Shown here piece after piece: positions 25,295 through 34,771 of a stretch of 64,000 nucleotides of DNA (its first letter is position 1; every line of letters starts with the position of its first letter). The notes under the pieces were generated by a model that did no database searches, was not told the DNA's origin, and was given only the letters and a program-made list of their open reading frames with translations. Origin of the DNA: Palsa-506 sp963709075 (GTDB lineage Bacteria > Actinomycetota > Actinomycetes > Streptosporangiales > Streptosporangiaceae); the NCBI GenBank assembly GCA_963709075.1, contig CAVPUY010000005.1:434001-498000 (forward strand). The letters are read 5' to 3'. A program made the translations under genes and the position numbers.

Positions 25295-25531
25295 GTGGAA
25301 CTGGCTCGCAATGGCATGCCCGCGACCAGCCTGGACCGGGCGGCCTGGCGGAAGAGCCGGCGCAGCAACCCGAGCGGTAATTGCGTCGAGATCGCGATGC
25401 TGGCCAGCGGGGAGGTCGCGATGCGCAATTCCCGGCATCCCGGCGGGCCGGCCCTCATCTTCACCCAGTCCGACTGGGACGCCTTTATCTGCGGCGCCCA
25501 GGACGGGGATTTCGGGCCGCCGCCCGGCTAG
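25295..25531 (+). CDS. DUF397 domain-containing protein
   Basis: The 78-residue protein contains the family block LDRAAWRKSRRSNPSGNCVE, then AMRNSRHPGGPALIFTQSDW. I chose the GTG at 25295, behind AAAGGGA; a longer form from 25241 is possible but unconserved. DUF397 proteins pair with XRE-DUF5753 regulators in actinomycetes (WhiJ/AbaA-like loci). Work on such pairs suggests the small protein antagonises or modulates the regulator; that role here is inference. Confidence 0.88.
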   Translation: MELARNGMPATSLDRAAWRKSRRSNPSGNCVEIAMLASGEVAMRNSRHPGGPALIFTQSDWDAFICGAQDGDFGPPPG

Positions 25532-25591
25532 CCAGCGGCAGGCCGGCGGCCGGCCGGCGGCGTGCCGGTGGCCATTCGGCTGGCAATATGC

Positions 25592-25612
25592 CTGGCATGG
25601 CCGTTATGCCAG
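25592..25612. promoter_or_regulatory. CTGGCAT-N7-ATGCCAG inverted repeat before the XRE gene
   Basis: A perfect 7-bp dyad with a 7-base spacer lies between DUF397 and the XRE gene, next to a smaller dyad GGCA-ATA-TGCC (25582-25592). It may be an operator for the regulator or a weak terminator for DUF397. Confidence 0.4.
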
Positions 25613-25684
25613 CTCAAAACACGATGTGGCGCGACAGCGGCTTACGTGGGAGACTGCCGTGGTCTGGTGTTCTGGGGAGGGCAC

Positions 25685-26593
25685 ATGATCACAGCGGAAC
25701 CAGGCGACAGCCAGGTCCGCAGCATGCTCGAGCCGCCGGGTGCCGGCGGTCCCACAGTGCTGCGCCTGCTGCTGGGGGCCCAGCTGCGGAGGCTGCGGGA
25801 GACCAAGCGAATCTCGCTCGAAGAAGCGGGTCACGTGATCCGCGCATCGCACTCGAAGATGAGCCGGCTCGAACTCGGCCGGGTTGGCTTCAAGGACCGG
25901 GACATTGCCGACCTGCTCACCCTCTACGGGGTAACGAACGAGGAGGAGCGCGACGCGCTGCGGGCGCTCGCCAGGAAGGCCAACGCGCAGGGCTGGTGGC
26001 ACGACTACTCCGACATCCTGCCCGGCTGGTTCGAGGCCTACATCGGGCTGGAGGAAGCAGCTACCAGGATCCGGTCTTACGAGATCCAGTTCATTCCCGG
26101 GCTGCTGCAGACGGAGCGCTACGCCCGCGCGGTCACCCTGCTCGGGCACGCGAACGCCCCGGCCGAGGAGGTCGAGCGCCGGGTCGGCCTGCGGATGGCG
26201 CGCAAGTCGCTGCTCCGCGGCCCGCGCGCGCCGCACCTGTGGGTGGTGATCGACGAGGCGGTGCTGCGGCGGCCGATCGGCGGCACGGACGTAATGCGGG
26301 AGCAGTTCGAGTACCTCATCGATTGCGCGGCCATGCCGAACGTGACGCTGCAGGTCATCCCGTTCCAGGCAGGCGGCCACTCGGCTGCGGGTGGGCCGTT
26401 CAGCATCCTGCGCTTCGCCGAGGCCGACCTGCCCGACGTGGTCTATCTCGAGCAGCTCACCAGCGCGATCTACCTGGACAAGCGCGAAGCAGTCGATCAT
26501 TACCAGGCGGTGATGGAGCGGCTGTGCCTGGACGCGTTCCCGGCCGAGCACAGCACCGACGCCATCAGCACCATCGCCGAAGAGCTCTTCTAG
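25685..26593 (+). CDS. XRE-family HTH regulator with DUF5753 domain
   Basis: The 302-residue protein has an N-terminal XRE helix-turn-helix (LGAQLRRLRETKRISLEEAG, HVIRASHSKMSRLELGRVGF) and a C-terminal DUF5753 domain (WFEAYIGLEEAATRIRSYEI, FIPGLLQTERYARAVTLLGH, LDKREAVDHYQAVMERLCLD). GGGGAGGG precedes the ATG. This is the regulator of the three-gene developmental-type cassette with DUF397 and the anti-sigma ATPase. The DUF5753 ligand is unknown. It probably binds the GTGCA dyads upstream of DUF397. Confidence 0.92.
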   Translation: MITAEPGDSQVRSMLEPPGAGGPTVLRLLLGAQLRRLRETKRISLEEAGHVIRASHSKMSRLELGRVGFKDRDIADLLTLYGVTNEEERDALRALARKANAQGWWHDYSDILPGWFEAYIGLEEAATRIRSYEIQFIPGLLQTERYARAVTLLGHANAPAEEVERRVGLRMARKSLLRGPRAPHLWVVIDEAVLRRPIGGTDVMREQFEYLIDCAAMPNVTLQVIPFQAGGHSAAGGPFSILRFAEADLPDVVYLEQLTSAIYLDKREAVDHYQAVMERLCLDAFPAEHSTDAISTIAEELF

Positions 26594-26614
26594 CGTCCGG
26601 CCGGAGATCGCCCG

Positions 26615-27463
26615 GTGACCAGGGTCATCAACGGCCGGGCGATCGCGGCTGCGATGAACGAGCGGACCGCAAGGGCGGCCGCCGGGCTGCGCCAGCGAGG
26701 CATCGTCCCGACGCTGGCCATCATGCTGGCCACCGACGCGCAGAGCGCTGCCTCGTACGTGCGGTCCATTGAGCAGGCCGCCGCCACGACGGGCATTGAC
26801 TGCCGCGTCCGCCGGCTGCCGCCGCGGGCCGGCCGCCAGCAGATCGTGGACCTGCTCGGCGAGTTGTCCGCGGACCCGGCGGTGCACGGCATCAGCTGCC
26901 AGACCCCGCTCCCCGGGGGCATTAGCCTGGCCACGGCAGGCACCGCCATCACGGTAGACAAGGACGTCGACGGCGCGAACCCGGCCTCTCTCGGCTTGCT
27001 CGCGGCCGGCTCGCCGGGCGCGTTCCCGCCAGCCACGGCAGCGGCGGTGATGGAGGTCCTCCGGCACCAGCACGTGCCATTGCGCGGCAGGCGCGCCGTC
27101 GTCGTCGGCCGGTCCGCGGTGGTGGGCAAGCCCGTCGCCCTGCTGCTGCTGGCCGCCAACGCCACCGTAACCATCTGTCATTCGCGCACCAGGGACCTCG
27201 CCGAGGTGTGCCAGGAGGCTGACGTCATCGTCGTCGCCGTGGGCCAGCCGAAAATGCTGGGCGCGGACTACGTGGCCCCCGGTGCCGTGGTGATCGACGT
27301 CGGCATCAGCCAGAGCGGCGACGGCCGCCTGGTGGGCGACGTCAACGCCGACGCCGTGGAAGGCATCGCCGCGGCGATCACTCCGGTGCCCGGCGGCGTC
27401 GGGCCGGTAACGACCGCGCAACTGCTGAGCCACACGATTCGGGCGGCCAGGGCCGCGGGCTAG
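26615..27463 (+). CDS. FolD-like methylenetetrahydrofolate dehydrogenase/cyclohydrolase paralogue lacking catalytic Lys
   Basis: The 282-residue protein aligns with FolD throughout: RVINGRAIAAAMN, ISCQTPLPGGI, TVDKDVDGANPASLG (catalytic-region Asp kept), VVVGRSAVVGKPVALLLLAA (NADP site), VIDVGI, ITPVPGGVGPVTTAQLL. The motif YxxxK, which supplies the essential lysine, reads YVRSI here (Ile52). The usual PCTP block reads PPATAAAVMEVL. So it is probably a specialised paralogue rather than the housekeeping enzyme, possibly with dehydrogenase but not normal cyclohydrolase activity. GTG start; 13 bases before the next gene. Confidence 0.82.
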   Translation: MTRVINGRAIAAAMNERTARAAAGLRQRGIVPTLAIMLATDAQSAASYVRSIEQAAATTGIDCRVRRLPPRAGRQQIVDLLGELSADPAVHGISCQTPLPGGISLATAGTAITVDKDVDGANPASLGLLAAGSPGAFPPATAAAVMEVLRHQHVPLRGRRAVVVGRSAVVGKPVALLLLAANATVTICHSRTRDLAEVCQEADVIVVAVGQPKMLGADYVAPGAVVIDVGISQSGDGRLVGDVNADAVEGIAAAITPVPGGVGPVTTAQLLSHTIRAARAAG

Positions 27464-27475
27464 GCTGGACGCCCG

Positions 27476-28429
27476 ATGGCGGAAGGACGGCCGGGGACCA
27501 GCGCGCTGGCCGACGAGTCCGGCCGGCGGCTGGCCAGGATGACGCTCGCGGCGCTGCTTGTCGTGGCCGTGGTGGCCGGGCTGCGCGGCGAGATCCCGCC
27601 GCTCAGCTTCCGCGGCCCGCTGCGGGACCACGCCGTGGCCGTCGGCGTTGCCCTCGAGGCCGTGCTCGCCGTGCTGCTGGTCGCCGTCGGCGTCCGCAGG
27701 CGGCGGGCACCGCAGGACGCGGTCCTGGTCATGCGGCTGCGCGGCCTCCTCACCGCCGCGCTCGCCATCGGGCTGGCCGGCATCCCGGTCGCCGTGGCGC
27801 TGGCCAACCTGCCGAAGCCGCGGGCCAGGCGGCGGCCGTCTGGCCAGTTCCAGAGCCCGCCGGGTACCCGGCCGCGCGCGCCGCTGACCCGGCCGCTGGC
27901 AGGCCACCAGTCGCATCTGCCGGTCGGCCCTTTCCTCACCGCGCTCCTCGTGGTCGCGCTGGCGGGCGCCGTGATCGCCTGCGTGATCATGCTCAGGCGC
28001 CAGGCCGGCCAGCAGGCCCGGGCTGTGCTGCCGGCCGAGGATGACGATGACGAGGAGAACCTGCGCGAGGCCGTCGAATCGGGCCGGGCGGCACTGCGCG
28101 AGCTCGACGACGCCAGGGCCGCGATCATCGCGTGCTACCTGGCGATGGAACGGAGCCTGGCGGGCGCCGGCGCGGCCAGGGCGGCGGCCGAAACGCCCGA
28201 TGAGCTACTGGCCAGGGCAGCCAGCGCCGGCCTGGTGCGGGGTGCCGCGGCCGGACGGCTGACCGCGCTGTTCTACGAAGCGCGCTTTTCCAGCCACCCG
28301 CTGCCCGCCGCGAGCAGGACAGCCGCGCAGCGGGCGCTCAGCGACCTGGCCGCCAGCCTGGCCGGGCCGGCTGGCAGTGCCGGGACGCCGGCCGGCCGGG
28401 CCGCCGGCGCCGGGGATACCGCCTCATGA
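27476..28429 (+). CDS. DUF4129 domain-containing membrane protein
   Basis: The 317-residue protein has three or four hydrophobic segments (MTLAALLVVAVVAGLRG, VGVALEAVLAVLLVAVGV, LTAALAIGLAGIPVAVALAN, FLTALLVVALAGAVIACVIM). An acidic stretch EDDDDEENLRE follows, then the cytoplasmic DUF4129 region: AAIIACYLAMERSLAGAG, ETPDELLARA, LFYEARFSSHPLP. DUF4129 proteins usually accompany MoxR, DUF58 and transglutaminase genes, as they do here (no transglutaminase seen). Function unknown, probably envelope-related. It overlaps the next gene by 4 bases. Confidence 0.82.
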   Translation: MAEGRPGTSALADESGRRLARMTLAALLVVAVVAGLRGEIPPLSFRGPLRDHAVAVGVALEAVLAVLLVAVGVRRRRAPQDAVLVMRLRGLLTAALAIGLAGIPVAVALANLPKPRARRRPSGQFQSPPGTRPRAPLTRPLAGHQSHLPVGPFLTALLVVALAGAVIACVIMLRRQAGQQARAVLPAEDDDDEENLREAVESGRAALRELDDARAAIIACYLAMERSLAGAGAARAAAETPDELLARAASAGLVRGAAAGRLTALFYEARFSSHPLPAASRTAAQRALSDLAASLAGPAGSAGTPAGRAAGAGDTAS

Positions 28430-28971
28430 CCGGCAGGCAGCCGGGCGACGGCGGTAGCTGGCGGGACGCGAGGCCGGAGATCATCATCGCGGCGATCCTG
28501 GTCGCCGCCGTTGGCGTGGCCGGCTACGCGCTGGCCGGAGCCGCCGCGCCCGGCGTGGTGGCAACCGGCACCGCGGTGATCGTCCTCGTCGCGTTCCGCG
28601 GCATGCTGCCGCCGGAGCAGGCAGCACCGCAGGATGCGCCCGAGACCGCGGCCGGCCACCGGCCGGCCTCGTTCACCGGATTCTGGCGCAAGCGGGCCGG
28701 GCTGGCGGACGGTATGGGGTCGGCGGCCGCCTACGACGCTGCGCTGCGGCCGACCCTGCAGCACCTGCTCGCCGCCCGGCTGGCCGAGCGGCACGGGATC
28801 AGCCTGCGAGATGATCCTGACCACGCCAGGCGGCTTTTCTGCCGGGGTGACCGCGACGACGGGCTCTGGTACTGGGTGGACCCGGCCCGCCCCGCCATCC
28901 AGGCCGGCGAGCAGCCGGGCATACCACCGCGGACGCTCGCCCGCCTCATCGACCGACTGGAGCGCCTGTGA
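28426..28971 (+). CDS. small membrane protein of the MoxR/DUF58 cluster
   Basis: The 181-residue protein has two hydrophobic stretches near residues 18-50 (IIIAAILVAAVGVAGYALAG, VVATGTAVIVLVAFRGML) and a soluble C-terminal part with LRPTLQHLLAARLAERHGIS and GLWYWVDPARP. I cannot name the family, but such a protein often sits between DUF4129 and MoxR genes in actinobacteria. It overlaps both neighbours by 4 bases (ATGA, GTGA). Confidence 0.75.
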   Translation: MTGRQPGDGGSWRDARPEIIIAAILVAAVGVAGYALAGAAAPGVVATGTAVIVLVAFRGMLPPEQAAPQDAPETAAGHRPASFTGFWRKRAGLADGMGSAAAYDAALRPTLQHLLAARLAERHGISLRDDPDHARRLFCRGDRDDGLWYWVDPARPAIQAGEQPGIPPRTLARLIDRLERL

Positions 28972-29951
28972 CCGAGCAGACCAGCACGCCGCACCAGACC
29001 GCGCAGCGCTGCGCCGAAGTCCTCGACGAGGTGGAGCGGGCAGTCGTCGGCCACCGCCGCGCGCTTGAGCTGGTGCTCACCGGCATCCTGGCGGGCGGCC
29101 ACATCCTGCTTGAAGACCTGCCGGGGCTGGGCAAGACGCTCATCGCCAGGTCGTTCGCCCGCGCGCTCGGGCTTGATTTCGCGCGGATCCAGTTCACCCC
29201 GGACCTGCTGCCCTCCGACGTGGTCGGCGCGCCGCTTTACGACCAGCGGACCGGCGAGATGGTGTTCCGGCCCGGGCCGGTCTTCACCCAGCTGCTGCTC
29301 GCCGACGAGATCAACCGGACCCCGCCGAAGACCCAGGCCGCGCTGCTCGAGGCCATGGGCGAGGGGCAGGTCAGCATGGACGGCGAGACCCGCCAGCTGC
29401 CGCAGCCGTTCGTCGTGCTTGCCACCGACAACCCGATCGAGTACGAGGGCACTTACGAGCTGCCGGAAGCTCAGCTCGACCGGTTCCTGATCCGGCTCCG
29501 CCTCGGCTACCTGAGCAGCCAGGACGAGGTCGCCATGCTGGCCCGCCGGCTTGACCGCAGGACAGCGGAGGCAACGCTGCGCCAGGTCACCAGTGCCGCC
29601 GAGCTGCTGGCCATGCGCGCCTCGCTTGAGCAGGTCGAGGTCTCTCCCGACCTGCTGGAGTATGTCGTGTCGATCATCCGGGCGACCAGGGATAATCAGC
29701 AGATCCAGGTCGGCGCCAGCCCCCGCGGCGGGCTCGCGCTCGTGCAGCTCGCCCGCGGCCAGGCACTGCTGCAGCGGCGCGATTTCGTGATCCCCGACGA
29801 CGTCAAGTACGTCGCCGTGGCCGCGCTCGCGCACCGGATCACGCTGCGGCCCGAACTGTGGGTGCGCCAGGTCAGCGCTGACGACGTCGTCGGCCGGCTG
29901 CTGGCCACCGTGCCTACGCCGCGCACCGACCCGGCCGCCGCCCGCGGCTGA
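28968..29951 (+). CDS. MoxR-family AAA+ ATPase
   Basis: The 327-residue protein has Walker A as LLEDLPGLGKTLIARSFA (near residues 48-65), Walker B as LLADEINRTPPKTQAALLEA, VLATDNPIEYEGTYELPEAQ (sensor 1 region) and GASPRGGLALVQLARGQALL (sensor 2 arginine). MoxR ATPases act as chaperones that assemble or activate partner complexes, often with DUF58/VWA proteins such as the one encoded next. The start is a GTG overlapping the preceding gene. Confidence 0.94.
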   Translation: MTEQTSTPHQTAQRCAEVLDEVERAVVGHRRALELVLTGILAGGHILLEDLPGLGKTLIARSFARALGLDFARIQFTPDLLPSDVVGAPLYDQRTGEMVFRPGPVFTQLLLADEINRTPPKTQAALLEAMGEGQVSMDGETRQLPQPFVVLATDNPIEYEGTYELPEAQLDRFLIRLRLGYLSSQDEVAMLARRLDRRTAEATLRQVTSAAELLAMRASLEQVEVSPDLLEYVVSIIRATRDNQQIQVGASPRGGLALVQLARGQALLQRRDFVIPDDVKYVAVAALAHRITLRPELWVRQVSADDVVGRLLATVPTPRTDPAAARG

Positions 29952-29959
29952 CAGCAGCC

Positions 29960-31269
29960 ATGACCACCGGAACGCAGCCGCCCGCCGGGCCGGCCTGCCA
30001 GCCCAGGCCGGTACAGCTGAGCTGGGCGCCGTCCGGCCACGCCCGCCGGCTGCTCACGCTCGCCCTGGCCGGCCTGGCGATCGCGGTGGCGGCGCGCCGG
30101 GCCGAGTTCGCGGCAGCCGCGGCCCCGGCCCTGCTGCTGCTCGCCTGCTGGCCGCAGGACAGGCCGCGGATCCTGCGGGTAAGCGCGGCCCTGGCCGCAG
30201 GCCGCATGATCGAAGGGGAAAACGGATCCATCATGGTCAGCGTGGCCGGACACGGCAATCACACCGTTGAGCTGCGCATCCGCCCGGCCGTCGCGATCGT
30301 GGCGGCCGGGCCTGGCCACGTCAGGCCGCCGGGTACCGAGGCCGCGGGCGGGGCCGGGCAGGCTAGCGTCCCGTTCCTTGTCACCCGCTGGGGAAACCGC
30401 CCGGTGGGCACCCTGGAGATCATTGTCAGGGACCGCTGGCGGCTCAGCGAAGGCCGGGCGGTGCTCACGCTGCCGCGGGTCGGCTGCTACCCGCTGCCCG
30501 CCCATCAGGACGCCAGGGTCGTGCTCAGCAGGCTGCCGAGCCGGCTCGGCGAGCACGCCGCCCGGGTTCCCGGCGAGGGCACCGAATTCGCCGGCGTACG
30601 CGAGTTCGTGCCCGGCGACCGGCAGCGAAGAATCAACTGGCCGGCTACCACCCGCCGCGGCCGCCTGCAGCTGAACACCTTCGCCGCCGAGCGCGCGCAG
30701 AACGTGGTAGTACTGGCCGATACCACGACGGAGGTCGGCGAACCGGGCTCGACCACACTCGATCTGGTGCACCGCGGCGCCGCTGCCACCATCCTGGCCT
30801 ACCTGGCGGCACACGACCGGGTCGGCTTCATCGGCTACCGCAGCCAGGCCGGCTGGGTCGCCCCCGGGGCAGGCCGCCGCCAGTTCCACCGGATCATGGA
30901 CGAGATGCTGGCCGGGCCAGGCGGCTGGGCCGCCGGCACCGCGATGAGCCGGCTGCCCGGGCCGCGCTGCCACCCGGAGCGCTGATCATCGTGTTCAGCC
31001 CGCTGCTGGATGCCCGGCTGGTCGAGACGCTGCGGGACCTGCGCGAGCGCGGATTCACCCTGCTGGTCATCGACGTGCTCAACGCCGCGCCGGAGGGCGG
31101 CACGGGCCGTATCGCCGGCCTGGCCCGGCGGATCTGGCGGATGGAGCAGCAGGCGATCAGGTTCTCGCTGCGCGAACTCGGCATCCCGGTCGTGCACTGG
31201 GACGGCGAGCAGAGCCTCGATGAGCCGCTGGCCCCGTACGCCCGGCGGACGATGGTGAGCCGCCGGTGA
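29960..31269 (+). CDS. DUF58 domain-containing protein, one frameshift
   Basis: Two hydrophobic segments near the N-terminus (LLTLALAGLAIAVAARRAEF and following) are followed by the DUF58 signature TEFAGVREFVPGDRQRRINW and a VWA-like domain (NVVVLADTTTEVG, HDRVGFIGYRSQAGW). After MSRLP, at about 30958-30963, the frame shifts in CTGCCCGGGCC and resumes RAALPPGALIIVFSPLLDAR to MVSRR, ending at 31269. The length fits one missing base. It probably works with the MoxR ATPase just upstream. Confidence 0.85.
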
Positions 31270-31883
31270 CGCCGCCAGGAACAGGGCGGATGCCCGGGCA
31301 GGCGCCCGGGCGGCCCCGGCCGCCCCGGCTGACCGCGCAGGCCAGGAGCACCATCGCCGCCGGGTTGCTCGCAGCGGCGTGCATTGCCTGGTCGGCCAGC
31401 CCGGTATCCGGCGGCGGGCGGGGCACCCGGCTGGCGCTGCTTGCCGGGATCGGCTGCGGCGTCCTCGCCGCCGCGCGGCTGGCGGCCGGCGACTGGCTCC
31501 CGCCGGCTGGCTTCTACGAGGGCCTGGTGACCAGGGCTGTGCGGTCGATGCTCGACGTGCTCAGGGCAGTTCCATGGGCGGAAGGCCTGATCATCGCCGT
31601 GCTGGCGCTCGAGGCGCTGCATCATGCCCGCCCCTGGCACACCGGCCTGCTTGTCGTCGCCGTGATCGCGTTCGGTTTCGCCGTCCACCTGGCCGAGTCC
31701 GGCGCGCTGCCCGGCGCGCTACGTCCGCAGGCTCCGGTTCTCGCGGCGGGCCTCGGCCTGCTTGTGCTCGGCTGCGGCGGCGCGCTGCTGCCTGCGGCCG
31801 GGCCTGGCGCCGCGTCCGGCTGGCTGCGGGCGTCCGCGGCGGTGGCCGCGATCGTGGCCGGCGCGCTTGCGCTTCCCGGCTGA
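31266..31883 (+). CDS. polytopic membrane protein of the MoxR/DUF58 cluster
   Basis: The 205-residue protein has about five to six hydrophobic segments, including TIAAGLLAAACIAWSASPVS, ALLAGIGCGVLAAARLAAG, GLLVVAVIAFGFAVHLAESG and VLAAGLGLLVLGCGGALLPA. It is not a family I recognise. Its GTG overlaps the DUF58 stop (GTGA), making it the last gene of the folD-like/DUF4129/MoxR/DUF58 run. Confidence 0.75.
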   Translation: MTPPGTGRMPGQAPGRPRPPRLTAQARSTIAAGLLAAACIAWSASPVSGGGRGTRLALLAGIGCGVLAAARLAAGDWLPPAGFYEGLVTRAVRSMLDVLRAVPWAEGLIIAVLALEALHHARPWHTGLLVVAVIAFGFAVHLAESGALPGALRPQAPVLAAGLGLLVLGCGGALLPAAGPGAASGWLRASAAVAAIVAGALALPG

Positions 31884-31914
31884 GCGGGCAACGGCTGCGT
31901 AATATGCTCCGGTA

Positions 31915-32742
31915 ATGCGGATTTTCCAGGTTGATGCCTTCACGGACTCCGCGTTCGCCGGCAACCCGGCCGCCGTCTGCCTGCTTGACCGGGCGGCCGA
32001 CCCGCGCTGGATGCAGCAGCTTGCCGCGGAGATGAACCTTGCCGAGACAGCCTTCGTCGAACCGCGCGATGACGGCTACCTGCTGCGCTGGTTCACGCCC
32101 GTGGTCGAGGTCGCCCTCTGCGGGCACGCCACCCTGGCCAGCTCGCACGTCCTGTTCGAGACCGGCCTGGCCGCCGCGGGCGAGCCGATCAAGTTCGAAT
32201 CCGCCAGCGGCCCGCTGGCCGCGCGCCGGGACGGCGCGGCGATCGTGCTCGACTTCCCCGCCACGCCGGCCGTCCGGGAAGCGCCGCCGCCCGGCCTGCT
32301 TGACGCGCTCGGCGTCACAGCGCCGGTCTGGACGGGCCGTGCGCCCGAGGACTTCCTCGTGGTCCTGACCGCCGAGGAAGAGGTGACCGGGCTGCAGCCG
32401 GACGTGGTCAAGCTGGCGGCGCTAACGCTGCGCGGCACGATCGTGACCGCGCCGGCGGCGCGGCCTGGGGTGGACTTCGTCTCCCGCTTCTTCGCCCCGG
32501 CGGCCGGCATACCAGAGGATCCGGTCACCGGCTCGGCGCATTGCACGCTGGCGCCGTACTGGTTCGGGCGGCTTGGCCGGTCCCAGCTGACCGGCTACCA
32601 GGCGTCGCCGCGCGGCGGCACCGTGCGGGTGCGGGCCGAGGCAGACCGGATCCAGCTGACCGGCCACGCCGTCACGGTGCTCACCGGAGAGCTGGCCGCC
32701 GCGGCGTTGCCGCCGGGCTCCGGTCACCGGCCGACGGCGTAG
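31915..32742 (+). CDS. PhzF-family isomerase-like protein
   Basis: The 275-residue protein has the two-domain diaminopimelate-epimerase-like fold: MRIFQVDAFTDSAFAGNPAA, MNLAETAFV (Glu44, the catalytic residue in PhzF), LRWFTPVVEVALCGHATLAS, and EDPVTGSAHCTLAPYW in the second half. PhzF itself isomerises an intermediate of phenazine synthesis, but no other phenazine gene is visible, and most members of the family have unknown substrates. Its 3' end overlaps the convergent gamma-glutamyltransferase gene by 19 bases. Confidence 0.9.
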   Translation: MRIFQVDAFTDSAFAGNPAAVCLLDRAADPRWMQQLAAEMNLAETAFVEPRDDGYLLRWFTPVVEVALCGHATLASSHVLFETGLAAAGEPIKFESASGPLAARRDGAAIVLDFPATPAVREAPPPGLLDALGVTAPVWTGRAPEDFLVVLTAEEEVTGLQPDVVKLAALTLRGTIVTAPAARPGVDFVSRFFAPAAGIPEDPVTGSAHCTLAPYWFGRLGRSQLTGYQASPRGGTVRVRAEADRIQLTGHAVTVLTGELAAAALPPGSGHRPTA

Positions 32743-34588
32743 CCCTGCATCCCGCGCGGGTTGGCGCCCGCGTACAGGAAGCCGCGGTCGCGGGCGACCG
32801 CACTGACCCGGCCGAGTGACCATGGCGGCGTGACCCGCACGCGGTGCCCGCGCCGCCGCAGCACGGCAATCACCTGCTCAGCCGCCCGCGCCTCGATGGA
32901 CAGGGACTGCGGCACCGAGCCGCGCGGGTAGAACGACGACGGGAAGTGGTCGGTGTGGAAGCCGGGCGCGTCGATCGCTTCCTGCAGGTTCATCCCGAAC
33001 AGCACGTGGTTGATGAAGAACCCGATCGTCCACTGGTCCTGCTGGTCTCCGCCTGGCGTGCCGAACGCCAGGTACGGCTCGCCGTCGCGCAGCGCCAGGC
33101 TCGGTGACAGGGTGGTCCGCGGCCGTCGCAGCGGCGAGAGGGTGCTGGCGAAGCCCGGGCTGAGGCTGAACATCTGCGCCCTGCTGCCAAGGCAGAATCC
33201 GAGCCCGGGGATGACCGGGGAGCTCTGCAGCCAGCCGCCGCTCGGCGTGGCCGAGACCATGTTGCCGAACCGGTCGGCCACGTCCAGGTGGCAGGTGTCG
33301 CCGGGACCGAGCTCGGGCGGCAGCGGCTGGGCCGCGGACTCGGCCATCGGCTCACCCGCGCCGTGCCCGCTGGCCCCGGACCGGGTTGCGGCGGCCGCGT
33401 GCGGCCGGGCCGCCGCGCTCCCCCGGCCGCAGCCGGGAACCCGGCCAGGGCGTAGCCGGGCAGCCGCGGTACGGCGCCGCCGGGAGATCCGGGGACAAGC
33501 TCCGCCGATGCCTGCCCGGTGACCAGCGGCCGGCGCTGGCCGGCGTACTCCGCGGAAAGCAGCGCATCCAGCGGGACCTGCGACCAGCGCGGATCGCCGT
33601 ACCAGGCCTCGCGGTCGGCAAACGCGAGCTTCGCGCACTCGACCACGGTGTGGATGAAGTCCGCGCTGCCGGGGCCCATCTCGGCCAGGCCGAAACCGCT
33701 GAGCAGGGCAAGCTGCTGCAGGAAGACCGGTCCCTGGCCCCACGGGCCGGTCTTGCAAACGGTGAGGCCGGCGTAGTCGAGCATGACCGGCGCCTCCACG
33801 CTGGCCCGCCAGGCGGCCAGGTCCTGGCCCGCCAGCAGGCCGCGGTGCGGCCGCCCGCTGACATCCATGACCTCGGCGCGGGCGAGGTAGGCCGAGATGG
33901 CCTCGGCGACGAATCCCTCGTAGAAGGCGCGGCGGGCCGCTTCGATCTGCGCTTCCCGGCCGGCCCCGGCCGACTCGGCCTCGGCCAGGATGCGGCTGTA
34001 GGCAGTGGCAAGCACCGGATTGGCAAACCGGCTGCCCGGCGCAGGCACGCCGTCGGCGAGGTAGATCTCGGCCGATGTCGGCCAGTGATCGCGGAAAGTG
34101 CCGGCCACCGCAGCGATGGCCGCGCTCGCCGTGGGCAGCATCGGGTAGCCGTCCCGCGCGTAGCCGATCGCGTACTCCATCACCTCGCGCAGGGCGAGGC
34201 GGCCGTACCGCTCAAGCAGCAGCATCCAGGTGCCGAACGCGGCAGGCACGCAGGCCGCGAGCAGGCCCGTGCCGGGAACCAGGTCCAGGCCGAGCGACTC
34301 GAACGCGGCCAGCGTGGCCGCCGCGGGGGCGGGTCCCTGGCCGTCGAGGACGAAGGCCCCGCCTGCGGCGGCGGCGAAGCCGAGTACCGGGACTTCGCCG
34401 CCCGGGCCGTTCAGGTGCGGCTCGACTACCTGCAGCACGAGGCCGGTGGCGACTGCGGCGTCGAACGCGTTCCCGCCCTTCTCCAGCACCGCCAGGCCCG
34501 CAGCGGAAGCCAGCCAGTGCGTCGACGCGACCATGCCGAACGTGCCGGCTAGCTGCGGCCTGGTGGTGAAAGGAGAACTGCCGGGCAT
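32724..34588 (-). CDS. gamma-glutamyltransferase family protein, one frameshift
   Basis: The N-terminal (large-subunit) half has MVASTHWLASAAGLAVLEKG, GGNAFDAAVATGLVLQVVEP and NGPGGEVPVLGF. In the other frame, after a low-complexity stretch near 33330-33430, the small-subunit half has GDTCHLDVADRFGNMVSATP with the likely autoprocessing Thr, then PSGGWLQSSPVIPGLGF and FGTPGGDQQDQW. These Ntn hydrolases cleave glutathione or gamma-glutamyl or acyl amides. No signal peptide is seen, so it may act inside the cell. Start ATG 34588 has GGAGG 6 bases upstream. Length fits one missing base. Confidence 0.86.
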
Positions 34589-34771
34589 CCGCGCCTCCAC
34601 TGAGCTTCGCCGGATCAACCTGACGCTACCTGGCCGGGCGGGCCAGCTCATCGCGGCAGGTGCCAGATCGTGACCACGATTGCCGGCCGGCCCGCAACCA
34701 GTCCGGCCCGGCGGGCGTCATAGCTGGCACGGCATCTCCGGATGCTATCCGGCACGACGAGGGGCACTGCG

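Noticed and set aside
25604..27916. 770-codon minus-strand open frame over the XRE and FolD-like genes
   Set aside because: No recognisable domain, and it covers three well-supported plus-strand genes.
25532..31883. Mobile element or genomic island around the XRE regulator
   Set aside because: No integrase, transposase, flanking tRNA or direct repeats were seen; gene content is typical actinomycete chromosome.
31915..32742. Phenazine biosynthesis cluster suggested by PhzF
   Set aside because: No other phz gene is present; PhzF-like proteins are widespread with other roles.
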